The notes beneath the pieces are model-generated. The model saw only the letters and a list, made by a program, of their open reading frames with translations. It did not search any database and was not told the DNA's origin. A stretch of DNA of 64,000 nt from Mycobacterium sp. IS-1742. Its GTDB lineage: Bacteria; Actinomycetota; Actinomycetes; Mycobacteriales; Mycobacteriaceae. Numbering within the stretch: the first letter of the stretch is position 1; every line of letters starts with the position of its first letter. The stretch lies in contig NZ_LQIV01000014.1 of NCBI RefSeq assembly GCF_001500125.1, forward strand, positions 1-64,000, read 5' to 3'. The translations under genes and the position numbers were made by a program. Shown here piece by piece: positions 56,187 to 64,000 of this stretch.

Positions 56187-56311
56187 CGGATTCGGAGCTG
56201 GTAACTCAGGTACGACGGCGCCGCGGGAGCCCACGGCGCCCTGCTGGGCGCCCGGCGCGGCAGCACCGCGGTGACCACGCGCAGCAGTGGCCGCAACATC
56301 GGAGTGGCCAT
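56183..56311 (-). CDS. Small ORF coupled to the SDR gene
   Basis: 42 codons from ATG 56311, starting MATPMLRPLLRVVTAVLPRR, preceded by an AAGGGAG site at good spacing, and ending in TGA that overlaps the SDR GTG. Its amphipathic basic N-terminus could be a short leader or membrane peptide. An alternative is that an old frameshift has split the SDR N-terminus from the rest. Confidence 0.4.
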   Translation of the reverse strand: MATPMLRPLLRVVTAVLPRRAPSRAPWAPAAPSYLSYQLRIR

Positions 56312-56389
56312 CGGGGGGCTCCCTTCGGTCGGTGACGGGATCCTGAAATACCCGTCGGCGGCTGAGGCAAACCGTTACGGTCGTCCGCG

Positions 56390-57565
56390 ATGGAGACACG
56401 ACAGTGCGGAGTCGTCGGGCTGGCCCGTGACATGCGCGACCTCGTACGGTCACAGGCGGACGAGAGTGAGCGGCTGCGCACGCTGTCCCCCCAGATTGTC
56501 GACGCGATGTGGGCGAGCGGGCTGATGGGCGCGTTCAACCCGGCGCCCGCGGGCGGCGCGGAACCGTCCTTCTCCGAGATGATCGAGACCTGGATCGAAA
56601 TGGCATGGCAGGACGGATCATTCGGGTGGATCGGGATCGCGAACCTGCCGTCGTCGTTCGCCGCCGCCTGCTACCTGCCCGACGAGGGTTTCGCCGAGGT
56701 CTTCACCGCGCACGACAACCACGTGGCGATGGGCGGTCAGTTCTTCCCGAATGGCCAGGGGGAAGCCATATCCGGTGGGTTCCGGTTGAGCGGCTCGTGG
56801 AGCTTCGGATCGGGAACCGGGCATTCGCAGTATGTCGCAGCGGGATTCCTGCCGATGGACGCCGGTGAGATCCGCTGGGCCGGCGACGGCGTCCCCGACA
56901 TGCAGGTGGCCGTGCTGCCCCGCAACGAGGTCACCTTCACCGACGGCTGGCACGTGCAGGGCCTGAAGGGCACCGGCTCCTACGACTACCGCGTCGAGGA
57001 CGTGTTCGTCCCGGTGCGGCGCACGTTCCCGCTGTTCTCCCGCAGCCCGTTGCGCGGCGCGTCACCGGCCACCCGGATGGGGCTGATGCCGGTCACCGCC
57101 GCCGGGCACGCCGCATGGGCGCTCGGAGTCGCCAGGAGCATGCTCGACGACGTGTCCGAGCTCGCGGCGACGAAGTTCCGGATGAGCGACATGGCGTCGC
57201 TGGCGAGCCGCCCCACCTTCCAGAAGGGCCTGGCTCACCACACGGCGGCGTGGCGGGCCGCACGGCTGCTGGTGCTCGACGCCTTCACCACCGCCGAAGC
57301 CGCTGTCGACTCCGGCGCCGACCTGACACCCGCCCTGCGCGCCGACATGCGGGTGGCCGCGGTCTACGCCACCGACACCGCACGGCAGTGCGCCGAGTGG
57401 GCGCACCTGGTGGCGGGCACCGACGCGATCCGCGAGGGCAGTCGTCTCGAACGGGCGTTCCGCGACATCTACACCGGCACCCAGCACGCCTTCATCTCAG
57501 AGAAGGTGGCCATCGACGCCGCGCAGATCTGGCTCGGGATCATCGACGACCAGCCCGGGCTCTGA
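56390..57565 (+). CDS. Acyl-CoA dehydrogenase-like flavin monooxygenase/oxidase (HsaA/DszC type)
   Basis: 391 aa. ACAD-fold: N-terminal helices (DMRDLVRSQADESERLRTLS), DGSFGWIGIANLPSSFAAAC, FRLSGSWSFGSGTGHSQYVA, and C-terminal TGTQHAFISEKVAIDAAQ. There is no catalytic Glu of true dehydrogenases that I can place, and the sequence resembles the flavin-dependent hydroxylase group that uses reduced FMN/FAD. A role in steroid or aromatic breakdown is possible. ATG 56390, divergent from the SDR. Confidence 0.75.
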   Translation: METRQCGVVGLARDMRDLVRSQADESERLRTLSPQIVDAMWASGLMGAFNPAPAGGAEPSFSEMIETWIEMAWQDGSFGWIGIANLPSSFAAACYLPDEGFAEVFTAHDNHVAMGGQFFPNGQGEAISGGFRLSGSWSFGSGTGHSQYVAAGFLPMDAGEIRWAGDGVPDMQVAVLPRNEVTFTDGWHVQGLKGTGSYDYRVEDVFVPVRRTFPLFSRSPLRGASPATRMGLMPVTAAGHAAWALGVARSMLDDVSELAATKFRMSDMASLASRPTFQKGLAHHTAAWRAARLLVLDAFTTAEAAVDSGADLTPALRADMRVAAVYATDTARQCAEWAHLVAGTDAIREGSRLERAFRDIYTGTQHAFISEKVAIDAAQIWLGIIDDQPGL

Positions 57566-57574
57566 ACCGCCGGG

Positions 57575-58693
57575 TCAGGCGTCGTCGTCGGTCACCACCG
57601 GCAGCTCGCGGTGCCGCACCCGGTTGCCGCCGGCGCGTTTCGCGTCGTACATGGCCGTGTCGGCCGCGGTGATCGCCTCGTCGATGCCGGCGCGCCACCC
57701 CGTCACCCGCAGTCGCATCAGCGGCACGCTCGCGGTGCCGACGCTCGCGGTCAGCGGCGCCGCCCTCTCGATGGCGGCGAGCAGCCGCATCGCCAGCTGG
57801 GCCGGACTGGCCGAGGCGGACACCGTGGCGACGACGAACTCCTCACCGCCGGTGCGACCGACCAGCGCGCCGTCGCCGGAACTGCGCGACAGCGCACGGC
57901 CGACCGCGATCAGCGCCCGGTCTCCTGCGGCGTGGCCATGGGTGTCGTTGAGGTTCTTGAACCGGTCCAGGTCGATCACCGCGACCAGCAGGTTGCGGTC
58001 CGCGGGCTGATTGTCCGCCACCAGGCTGCGCAGCCGCTGGTAGAAAGCCCGCCGGGTCAGCAGCCCCGTCAGCGGATCCCACTCCGAGCGGACCACGTCG
58101 ACCCCGAGGGCGTGCACGATCGTCTGCACCCCGAACGGGATCACCGCGTTGAGCACGACGACGAACCAGAACAGGGCGAGCGCACCGACCGGTTGACCGC
58201 TCGCGGCCAGTCGGAACGCCGCGATCCCGGCCACCACCACCGCCGTCGCGAACACATAGGCGGTGTAGCGAGACGTGTGCAGGAAGGCCACGTACGCGGC
58301 AGGCGTCACGAAGCCGAAGCAGCCCACGAGCGCGATGGTGGGGTCGGACTGGACCAGGCTGATCGCGGCGACGCACGCGGTGGCGATGTAGGACACCACC
58401 AGCGACTGCACCCGGGTCGGCCACCGCTGGACGTACGGCACCATCGTCGACCACCCGGCGATGCCCGCCAGCCACGACACCGCCACACCGAGCGTCGAGG
58501 TCGGCCCGAAATCGCTGAACACCAACAAGATCGGAACCAGGGCGAGCGACCCGACCATCACGGACAGGAGGGTTCGCGCAGCAACCATCATTCCGCGGCT
58601 GCGCAGATAGCCGGTCACCCAGTCGAAGTGGTCCGGCAACATCCACCACCGCCGCACCGAGTCCCTGCGCGACGTCACCCCCCGATTGTCCAT
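57575..58693 (-). CDS. Membrane-anchored GGDEF diguanylate cyclase
   Basis: 372 aa. Six membrane segments (about 35-195), then a GGDEF domain at about 205-360 with DPLTGLLTRRAFYQRL, IDLDRFKNLNDTHGHAAGDR and an intact active loop GGEEF. It should make cyclic di-GMP from GTP. No inhibitory RxxD is obvious. ATG 58693. Confidence 0.88.
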   Translation of the reverse strand: MDNRGVTSRRDSVRRWWMLPDHFDWVTGYLRSRGMMVAARTLLSVMVGSLALVPILLVFSDFGPTSTLGVAVSWLAGIAGWSTMVPYVQRWPTRVQSLVVSYIATACVAAISLVQSDPTIALVGCFGFVTPAAYVAFLHTSRYTAYVFATAVVVAGIAAFRLAASGQPVGALALFWFVVVLNAVIPFGVQTIVHALGVDVVRSEWDPLTGLLTRRAFYQRLRSLVADNQPADRNLLVAVIDLDRFKNLNDTHGHAAGDRALIAVGRALSRSSGDGALVGRTGGEEFVVATVSASASPAQLAMRLLAAIERAAPLTASVGTASVPLMRLRVTGWRAGIDEAITAADTAMYDAKRAGGNRVRHRELPVVTDDDA

Positions 58694-58730
58694 GACCGGG
58701 CAAATCGTGCCCGGATGCGGCGTCCCGTCG

Positions 58731-59795
58731 CTACGCCGCGGGGTGCACCAGGAACTCGACCAGCAACTCCGCCATCGCCGGAATGGCCGCCCGGGAGATC
58801 ACCTCATACCCGTGGGTGCTCAGCGTCGGCAAACACAACAGACCCGCCCGCGGGGTGAGCCCGTTGGCCTTCGCGTGCGACGCGTCGGACTCGAACGCCC
58901 CGAGCACGGCCGCCTGCGGTGACATCCCCCGTTCCGAGGCGATCGCCATCAGCCGGTCGGCCACGTCCTTGTCGTAGACGCACAGCGCGTCGCTGTAGCC
59001 GACGATCGGGCCGCCGCCGCAGGTCGTGCCGTACTCGGCTTCGGTGGGACCGACCTCCAGCGCCAGGGTCAACTCACCGGGCAGCGTGCGGCTGGCGTAC
59101 GACCCGCCGACCCCGCCGATCTCCTCGTTGGTGGTGAAGACGAAGTACACGTCGCCTGCGGGCTTCCGGCCCGATGCGCGCAACCGTGCGGCGGCGTCGA
59201 GCAGTGCGGTGCACGCCGCCCGGTCATCGAGGAAATAGCAGCCGAGATAGTCGCCGAACTCGAACAGGGTGCGCTTGCTGCGGTCGACGCAGACGCGGGT
59301 GCCGGGCCCGATCCCCGCGGCCGTCAACTCCTCGGGGGTGCGTCCGGTGAACACGTAGACGTGCAGCCAGTCCAGCGCCTTGTCGCCCTGGTCGGGTTTG
59401 GTCTCCCAGATCCGCCGGCTCTCGCTGGTGGTGTGCTCGGAGCCCAGGGTGAGCACCCCGGTGAGCATCTCGCGGTCGCCGAGCAGCGCGACCGGGCCGA
59501 GCCCGAAGTTGCCCGGATACATGGTGCCGAGCGGGGTCAGGTGCAGGCTGCCGTCCGGATCGACCCGTTTGACGAGCATCGACAGCTCGTCGAGGTGTGC
59601 CATGACGCGGGTGCCTGCGCCGTCGCCGGTGTCGCCGCGGACGACCCCGACCAGGTTGCCCGCCTCGTCGACCCACAGTTCGTCGACGAGGGGTTCGAGT
59701 TCGCGACGGCACACGCCGCGCACCGCGGCCTCCTGGCCGCACGGTCCGTAGGTGCTCAGGAGTTCCTGGAGGAGGTCACGACGAAAATCGCTCAC
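58731..59795 (-). CDS. M42-family metallo-aminopeptidase
   Basis: 354 aa. Zinc ligands and catalytic residues: MAHLDELSML (His, Asp), FLDDRAACTALL (Asp), TTNEEIGGVGG (Glu pair) and LALEVGPTEAEYG. M42 enzymes are cytosolic, form tetrahedral dodecamers and trim peptides. ATG 59795. Confidence 0.85.
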   Translation of the reverse strand: MSDFRRDLLQELLSTYGPCGQEAAVRGVCRRELEPLVDELWVDEAGNLVGVVRGDTGDGAGTRVMAHLDELSMLVKRVDPDGSLHLTPLGTMYPGNFGLGPVALLGDREMLTGVLTLGSEHTTSESRRIWETKPDQGDKALDWLHVYVFTGRTPEELTAAGIGPGTRVCVDRSKRTLFEFGDYLGCYFLDDRAACTALLDAAARLRASGRKPAGDVYFVFTTNEEIGGVGGSYASRTLPGELTLALEVGPTEAEYGTTCGGGPIVGYSDALCVYDKDVADRLMAIASERGMSPQAAVLGAFESDASHAKANGLTPRAGLLCLPTLSTHGYEVISRAAIPAMAELLVEFLVHPAA

Positions 59796-59844
59796 CGGTG
59801 TCCTCTACCCACATGCCCGGGGTTGTCACCGGGGCGTGCGGCGA

Positions 59845-60516
59845 TCAACCTGTGACGCTGGGCAGTCCGGCCCGCAGGGCGATGTCCTGCTTGATGCCGA
59901 TGTCGGTGACGACGTCGGGCGGGGTGGGGTCTCCGGGCGCGCTCTGGAATTCCAGCCGTGCCACCGCGGGACCCTCGGTGAAGAGCAGGGTGGTGACGTC
60001 CTTGGCGCCGTCGGGCGAGGTGCCGGCGACCACCGTGCCGCCGGTGCCGACCGGCGCGGGCGCCGGTTCCCCGCCGGTGACGGTGGCGCCGATTGCCTGC
60101 AGGCTCGCGTCGAGCGCGGCCCGCGCGGCGGCCTCGTCGGGCAGGACGGTGATCGTCACGCCGATCGCCCTGGTGTCGGACTCGTTGACGAACAGGGCCG
60201 AGACGCCCTTGCCGCCGCGGCGGTTGGGGACCGTCGACCGGGTGACGAACGTGCCGAACTCAGTGTTGATGTCGGTCGGCTCGATGAGCAGGCGCGAGTA
60301 GTCGACGACGGCCGAGCTGTTCTGCTTCGGCGCCGACGTCGGCGCGCTCGACGTACTCGATGCGGAGGTGGGCAGGCCCGGCGCCGACGGGGCCGGGGGC
60401 GCACCGGTGGGCGTGCAGCCGCTGAGTCCGATGGCGAGCACCGCCGCGCCGATGGTCGTTCCGGCGAAAACCGGCCTGTTCGCGAAGACCGACGAGTTGG
60501 TGAACATGCTGCGCAT
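59845..60516 (-). CDS. Putative lipoprotein
   Basis: 223 aa from ATG 60516. Lipobox AAVLAIGLSGC gives lipidated Cys near residue 33, followed by a Pro/Ser/Thr linker (PAPSAPGLPTSASSTSSAPT). The folded part (VVDYSRLLIEPTDINTEFG and GVTITVLPDEAAARAALDA) resembles the mycobacterial LppP/LprE-like class of unknown role. Divergent from a TetR gene. Confidence 0.75.
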   Translation of the reverse strand: MRSMFTNSSVFANRPVFAGTTIGAAVLAIGLSGCTPTGAPPAPSAPGLPTSASSTSSAPTSAPKQNSSAVVDYSRLLIEPTDINTEFGTFVTRSTVPNRRGGKGVSALFVNESDTRAIGVTITVLPDEAAARAALDASLQAIGATVTGGEPAPAPVGTGGTVVAGTSPDGAKDVTTLLFTEGPAVARLEFQSAPGDPTPPDVVTDIGIKQDIALRAGLPSVTG

Positions 60517-60557
60517 GGATATCTGCCGAAGCCCCAATCAATTTCAAAACCTGAGAA

Positions 60558-60571
60558 TATAGTGAACAGAG
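60558..60571 (+). promoter_or_regulatory. Possible leaderless promoter of the TetR gene
   Basis: TATAGT (60558-60563) lies 7 nt before GTG 60571. The -35 is poor. The upstream AT-rich stretch (TTTCAAAACCTGAGAATAT) separates it from the lipoprotein gene. Confidence 0.3.
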
Positions 60572-61215
60572 TGTCCACAAAAGACAGTACACGGGTTCCG
60601 ACGGAGCTCGCAAACATCGCAGCGGAGCCCCCGCGCCGGGGGCGGCCGCGCAATGTCGAACTGCGCGCCGCGGTCTTGCAAGCGGCCACGGATCTCGCAC
60701 TCGCCGGGGGGACCGGGGCGGTCAGCATCGACGCGATCGCCAAACGCGCGGCCGTGAGCCGCACCACGATCTACAAGTGGTGGCCGTCGGCCGCGGCCAT
60801 CGTGCTCGACGGTCTGTTGGCGTCGATGCGGGGGTCCATCGTCCCGCCGACCGGCAGCGGCACCAGGGGTGCGCTCGACCACCAGGTGCGCGCACTCAAC
60901 GGCATCCTCGCCGACCCGACGACCGGCCCGCTGTTCCGGCGGGTCATCGCGGCGGGAGGGTCGAACGGCGAGGTCGCCACCGCGCTGCTCGACCAGTGGC
61001 TGCTGCCGCGCCGCGCGGCGGTCACCGCCGTGCTGCTCGACGGTGTCGCCGCGGGCGAACTGCGCCCGGACCTCGACGTCGAGGTCACCGTCGACGCGCT
61101 GTTCTCCCCGGCCTACTACCGCCTGGTGTTCGGTATGCCGCCGCTCGACGAGGACGCGCTGGCCCACCTGCTGGACATGGTCTGGCGCGGGTGCGCGCGC
61201 CGCGACCCCGGCTGA
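60571..61215 (+). CDS. TetR-family transcriptional regulator
   Basis: 214 aa. HTH region: RGRPRNVELRAAVLQAATDL, AVSIDAIAKRAAVSRTTIYK and WWPSAAAIVLDGLL. C-terminal TetR_C of the AcrR-like class. GTG 60571 chosen with a nearby -10; GTG 60562 is also in frame. Convergent with the APC permease (1 bp apart). Confidence 0.85.
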   Translation: MSTKDSTRVPTELANIAAEPPRRGRPRNVELRAAVLQAATDLALAGGTGAVSIDAIAKRAAVSRTTIYKWWPSAAAIVLDGLLASMRGSIVPPTGSGTRGALDHQVRALNGILADPTTGPLFRRVIAAGGSNGEVATALLDQWLLPRRAAVTAVLLDGVAAGELRPDLDVEVTVDALFSPAYYRLVFGMPPLDEDALAHLLDMVWRGCARRDPG

Positions 61216-62625
61216 TCAGCGCTTGCGCGGTGCGAGAAGGGCCCCGAGCAGCAGACCGGCGAACGGGATCGCCGCCAGCACCGCGCTCAACGTCGCGCTG
61301 CCACCGGTCACCAGGGTGAAGTTGCTGAGCACCAGCCACATGCTGGCCACCAGCCCGGCGCAGGCGAGGGCCGGTGCGATGCGGGTCTGCCACAGCCGGC
61401 CACCCGCGTCGGCGCGATGCCTGGCGAAGTAGACCACCACGGCGACCGACGTGGTGAGCATCAACAGCACCATCCCGACGGTGGCCACCCCGGCCATGGA
61501 CCCGAAGACGCCGACCAACGGGTCGACGCCCAGCGCCGCGAGCACGCCGACGATCACCGCTGCGGTGACCGTCTGCACGATCGAGGAGAATGCGGGTGAC
61601 CGGTGCCGGGCGTGCACCCCGGCGAGGCGCCGTGGCATCAGGCCTTTACCCGCGAGTGCGAACTGGTACCGGGCGATGACGTTGTGAAAGGACAGCACGC
61701 AGGCGAACAGGCTGGTCAGCAGCAGCACGTTGACGATGTCGCGGCCGATGCGTCCGAGCTTGTCGTCGGTGGTGTCGAGCAGCATGTTGCCCTCACCGTC
61801 CAGCGTGCGCTGCGCCACCTCGGTGACCTGATCCGGTCCGATCGCCACCACGAACGCCCAGCAGGTCAGCGCGTAGAACCCGCCGATGATGAGGACCGCG
61901 GCGTAGGTCGCGCGCGGGATGGTGCGCTCCGGATCGCGGGCCTCGTCGCGGAACACCGCGGTGGCCTCGAACCCGATGAACCCGGTCAGCGCGAACAGCA
62001 CCGCGATGCCGATCGCGCCGTTGGTGAACGTGTCGGGGGTGAACGAGGCGACGGTCAGCCCGGCCGGGCCGGGATCGGCGACGATGACCAGATCGAGCAC
62101 GACCACGATGCCGATCTCGAGGGCGAGCGCGACGCCGAGAACCTTTGCGCTCAGATCGATGTGGCGGTATCCGAGCACCGCGACGATCGCCAGCGTGGCG
62201 AACGCGTAGACCGGCCACGGGATCTCGGGGCCGCCGTAGAACCGCACGGTGTCGCCGATGGCCCATCCGATGTAGCCGTAGATGCCCACCTGGATGGCGG
62301 TGTAGGCGATCAGCGCGACCGCGGCGATGCCGGTGCCGGGCCGTCGTCCGAGGCCGAGCGTGACGTAGGAGAAGAATGCGCCCGCCTCGGGGACGAACGG
62401 CGTCATCGCCACGAAGCCGACGCTGAACATCAGCAGCACCAGCGCGGCGATGACGAAGCCGACCGGCGCGCCCGCGCCGTTGCCCAGGCCGATCGCCAGC
62501 GGCATGTTGCCGCCGATCACGGTCAGCGGCGCGGCGGCCGCGACGACCATGAACACGACCGCGACCGTGCCGAGCCGTCCTCTGAGCCGTTCGGTCTCGG
62601 CGGTGGGTGTGACGTCGGTGCTCAT
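61216..62625 (-). CDS. APC-superfamily amino acid/amine permease
   Basis: 469 aa with about 12 membrane segments. AVVFMVVAAAAPLTVIGGNM in TM1, FTGFIGFEATAVFRDEARDP-type motif in TM6 (GFIGFEATAVFRDEARDPER), and YQFALAGKGLMPRRLAGVHA. It overlaps the peptidase stop by ATGA, so permease and peptidase are translated together: the permease probably imports the products or substrates of the peptidase (amino acids or beta-peptides). Confidence 0.85.
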   Translation of the reverse strand: MSTDVTPTAETERLRGRLGTVAVVFMVVAAAAPLTVIGGNMPLAIGLGNGAGAPVGFVIAALVLLMFSVGFVAMTPFVPEAGAFFSYVTLGLGRRPGTGIAAVALIAYTAIQVGIYGYIGWAIGDTVRFYGGPEIPWPVYAFATLAIVAVLGYRHIDLSAKVLGVALALEIGIVVVLDLVIVADPGPAGLTVASFTPDTFTNGAIGIAVLFALTGFIGFEATAVFRDEARDPERTIPRATYAAVLIIGGFYALTCWAFVVAIGPDQVTEVAQRTLDGEGNMLLDTTDDKLGRIGRDIVNVLLLTSLFACVLSFHNVIARYQFALAGKGLMPRRLAGVHARHRSPAFSSIVQTVTAAVIVGVLAALGVDPLVGVFGSMAGVATVGMVLLMLTTSVAVVVYFARHRADAGGRLWQTRIAPALACAGLVASMWLVLSNFTLVTGGSATLSAVLAAIPFAGLLLGALLAPRKR

Positions 62626-63725
62626 CGGACCTCCCGGGTGTGGCTCAGCGCCTGGCGGAACAGGGTGTGGTCGAGCGCGTGCGCGGTGCGTCCGGCACGC
62701 CCGGTGACGGTGGTGGCGGCGACGACGGCGTTCACGATCGCCTCTTCGGTGGCCTCGATGGTGAGGTCGAACAGCAGGGTCATCAACTGGGGCGCGACCA
62801 TCCGGACGCCGATCTCCGGCCGGTCGGTGGCGGTGTCCTCGTCCCAGGAGTACGGCGGAATGCCGCGGTTGCCGGTCGAGAAGGCGAGCATGAGGTCGCC
62901 GCTGTACTGTTCGCCGCTGCCGCCGATCCGGCTGACCGCCAGGGCTGACCGCTGCGCGAGCCGGGTGCACTGGTGGGGCAGCAGCGGGGCGTCGGTCGCG
63001 ACGACGACGATGATCGACCCGGAGCCCGGCTCGTACGCGGCCGGCATGTCCGGCAGGGGTACGGCGTCGGGCCCGACGATCTCGCCGACGGGCACGCCGT
63101 TGACGCGGAAGCGTTCGCGGCGGCCGTGGTTGGCCTGGACCAGCACGCCGACGGTGTAGCGGCCCGCGGCGGTGTCGGCGACGCGCGACGAGGTGCCGAT
63201 GCCGCCCTTGAAACCGTGGCAGATCATGCCCGTACCGCCGCCCACGTTGCCTTCGCCGACCGGGCCGCCGGCGGCGCCGGTCAGGGCGGCGTGGACGTGT
63301 TCGGCGTTCACGTGGTGGCCGTTGATGTCGTTGAGGACACCGTCGTAGGTCTCGCCCACCACGGGCAGCGACCAGTAGAGGCCGTCGCCGCGGGCGCCGA
63401 CCTGGGCGTCGACCAAGGCATCGCGGACCACGCCGACGCTGTGGGTGTTCGTCAGGCCGATCGCGGAGGTCAGCTCGCCCGATTCGCGGATCCACTCCAG
63501 GCCGGTCATCTCGCCGCTGCCGTTGAGCCGGTGCGCGCCGGCGAACACCGGTTCGGTCCAGATGTCGTCGTGGGGTACGACCACGGTCACCCCGGTGTGC
63601 ACCGCGGGCGGGCCCGCCTGGTCGAGCGTGCAGTGCCCGACCCGCACACCCGGCACGTCGGTGATGGCGTTGTGCGGACCGATGGGGTGTTCACCGATCA
63701 CGACGCCGAGGTCTCGCGTGCGCAT
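62622..63725 (-). CDS. P1-family (DmpA/BapA-like) self-cleaving aminopeptidase
   Basis: 367 aa. N-terminal NAITDVPGVRVGHCTL, GNVGGGTGMICHGFKGGIGT, and the autocleavage site PGSG-S237-IIVVVATDAPL where Ser becomes the nucleophile after cleavage from Gly236, as in DmpA. Members cleave D-amino acid amides or beta-peptides. ATG 63725. First gene of an operon with the permease; a palindrome lies 18 bp upstream of the start. Confidence 0.88.
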   Translation of the reverse strand: MRTRDLGVVIGEHPIGPHNAITDVPGVRVGHCTLDQAGPPAVHTGVTVVVPHDDIWTEPVFAGAHRLNGSGEMTGLEWIRESGELTSAIGLTNTHSVGVVRDALVDAQVGARGDGLYWSLPVVGETYDGVLNDINGHHVNAEHVHAALTGAAGGPVGEGNVGGGTGMICHGFKGGIGTSSRVADTAAGRYTVGVLVQANHGRRERFRVNGVPVGEIVGPDAVPLPDMPAAYEPGSGSIIVVVATDAPLLPHQCTRLAQRSALAVSRIGGSGEQYSGDLMLAFSTGNRGIPPYSWDEDTATDRPEIGVRMVAPQLMTLLFDLTIEATEEAIVNAVVAATTVTGRAGRTAHALDHTLFRQALSHTREVR

Positions 63726-63742
63726 GGAGCCTCCCGGAGTTT

Positions 63743-63759
63743 TTTTCCTGATTGGAAAA
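63743..63759. promoter_or_regulatory. Palindrome upstream of the P1 peptidase, candidate operator
   Basis: TTTTCC and GGAAAA arms around a 5-nt centre (TGATT). Probably the target of the divergent TetR regulator. Confidence 0.4.
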
Positions 63760-63805
63760 TAATGAGGCCGGGACGGTCGATGCGCAAGGGGGGAAACCGG
63801 CCGAG

Positions 63806-63855
63806 AGTACGGTTGTTGCACGCATCGCCCGGGTAGCGGCGTCAGCAACCGTACT
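63806..63855. promoter_or_regulatory. Widely spaced inverted repeat before the TetR gene
   Basis: AGTACGGTTG (63806-63815) and CAACCGTACT (63846-63855), perfect 10-bp arms with a 30-bp spacer, ending 24 bp before the TetR GTG. A second candidate operator or cooperating pair of half-sites. Confidence 0.35.
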
Positions 63856-63879
63856 TTCGGCGTCAGAGGAGAACCGCAC

Positions 63880-64000
63880 GTGCCACGGCCCAACAGGCAG
63901 GCGGAACGGCGCGAGGAGATCCTCGACGCCGCGATCGCGCTGATCGAGCGGCACGACCTCGCGACGTTGCGGATCGCGGATGTGGCCGCGGAGCTGGGAC
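63880..64000 (+). CDS. TetR-family regulator, 5' fragment
   Basis: First 40 codons only; the window ends. MPRPNRQAERREEILDAAIA, then LIERHDLATLRIADVAAELG, is the start of a TetR HTH. GTG 63880 with AGAGGAG upstream. Divergent from the peptidase-permease operon, so likely its regulator. Confidence 0.75.
   Translation, partial: MPRPNRQAERREEILDAAIALIERHDLATLRIADVAAELG

Overview
The window reads as chromosomal DNA of a fast-growing mycobacterium (Mycolicibacterium-like). It has very high GC, many GTG starts, ATGA/GTGA stop-start overlaps, a 13E12-type DUF222/HNH gene, a HelD-type RNA polymerase motor, a DUF3159 protein, a cutinase, and a Ski2-like helicase with a DUF3516 tail. Species cannot be fixed from the sequence alone.

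Layout. 1-13 kb: a frameshifted DUF222/HNH relic, a secreted protein, helD, an arsR-VOC pair with a leaderless promoter, threonine aldolase, Nudix, DUF3516 helicase, and a nitrile-hydratase/thiocyanate-hydrolase operon. 13-27 kb: an operon of sucrase/ferredoxin-like protein, JmjC cupin and a 61-aa internally duplicated Asp/Gly-rich peptide (RiPP-like), an epimerase, a Gre factor, dadA with a PucR regulator, a methyltransferase/SDR pair back to back over a palindromic -10, a LigD-like polymerase, a CobW GTPase and a cutinase. 27.4-34.3 kb: a membrane-linked formate dehydrogenase operon (fdhA-fdhB-fdhC) preceded by a PadR-permease pair. fdhA carries an in-frame UGA with a bacterial SECIS hairpin, plus a separate in-frame amber codon near its 3' end.

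34.3-50.6 kb is an accessory island of visibly lower GC with no housekeeping genes. It encodes a TIR/NB-ARC/WD40 STAND protein, a divergent membrane TIR protein, two genes with almost identical repetitive N-termini and different nuclease-like C-termini, two RCK(TrkA-N)-RyR two-TM channel-like proteins, a SLATT membrane protein, and a SLOG/deoxyribosyltransferase-like/TPR protein. This is the part of the window most likely to be a new system: a nucleotide-signal conflict module in which TIR domains may make a signal and SLOG, RyR/RCK and SLATT proteins may sense or execute it.

50.6-55 kb carries selenocysteine decoding: selB, selA, tRNA-Sec (UCA) on the minus strand and selD on the plus strand. 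With fdhA it makes a complete Sec pathway, so the island separates the selenoprotein operon from its decoding machinery. 55-64 kb is ordinary mycobacterial metabolism: SDR with a small coupled upstream ORF, acyl-CoA dehydrogenase-like oxidase, GGDEF cyclase, M42 peptidase, lipoprotein, TetR regulators, an APC permease and a DmpA-type P1 peptidase. No rRNA, CRISPR array, transposase or integrase was seen.
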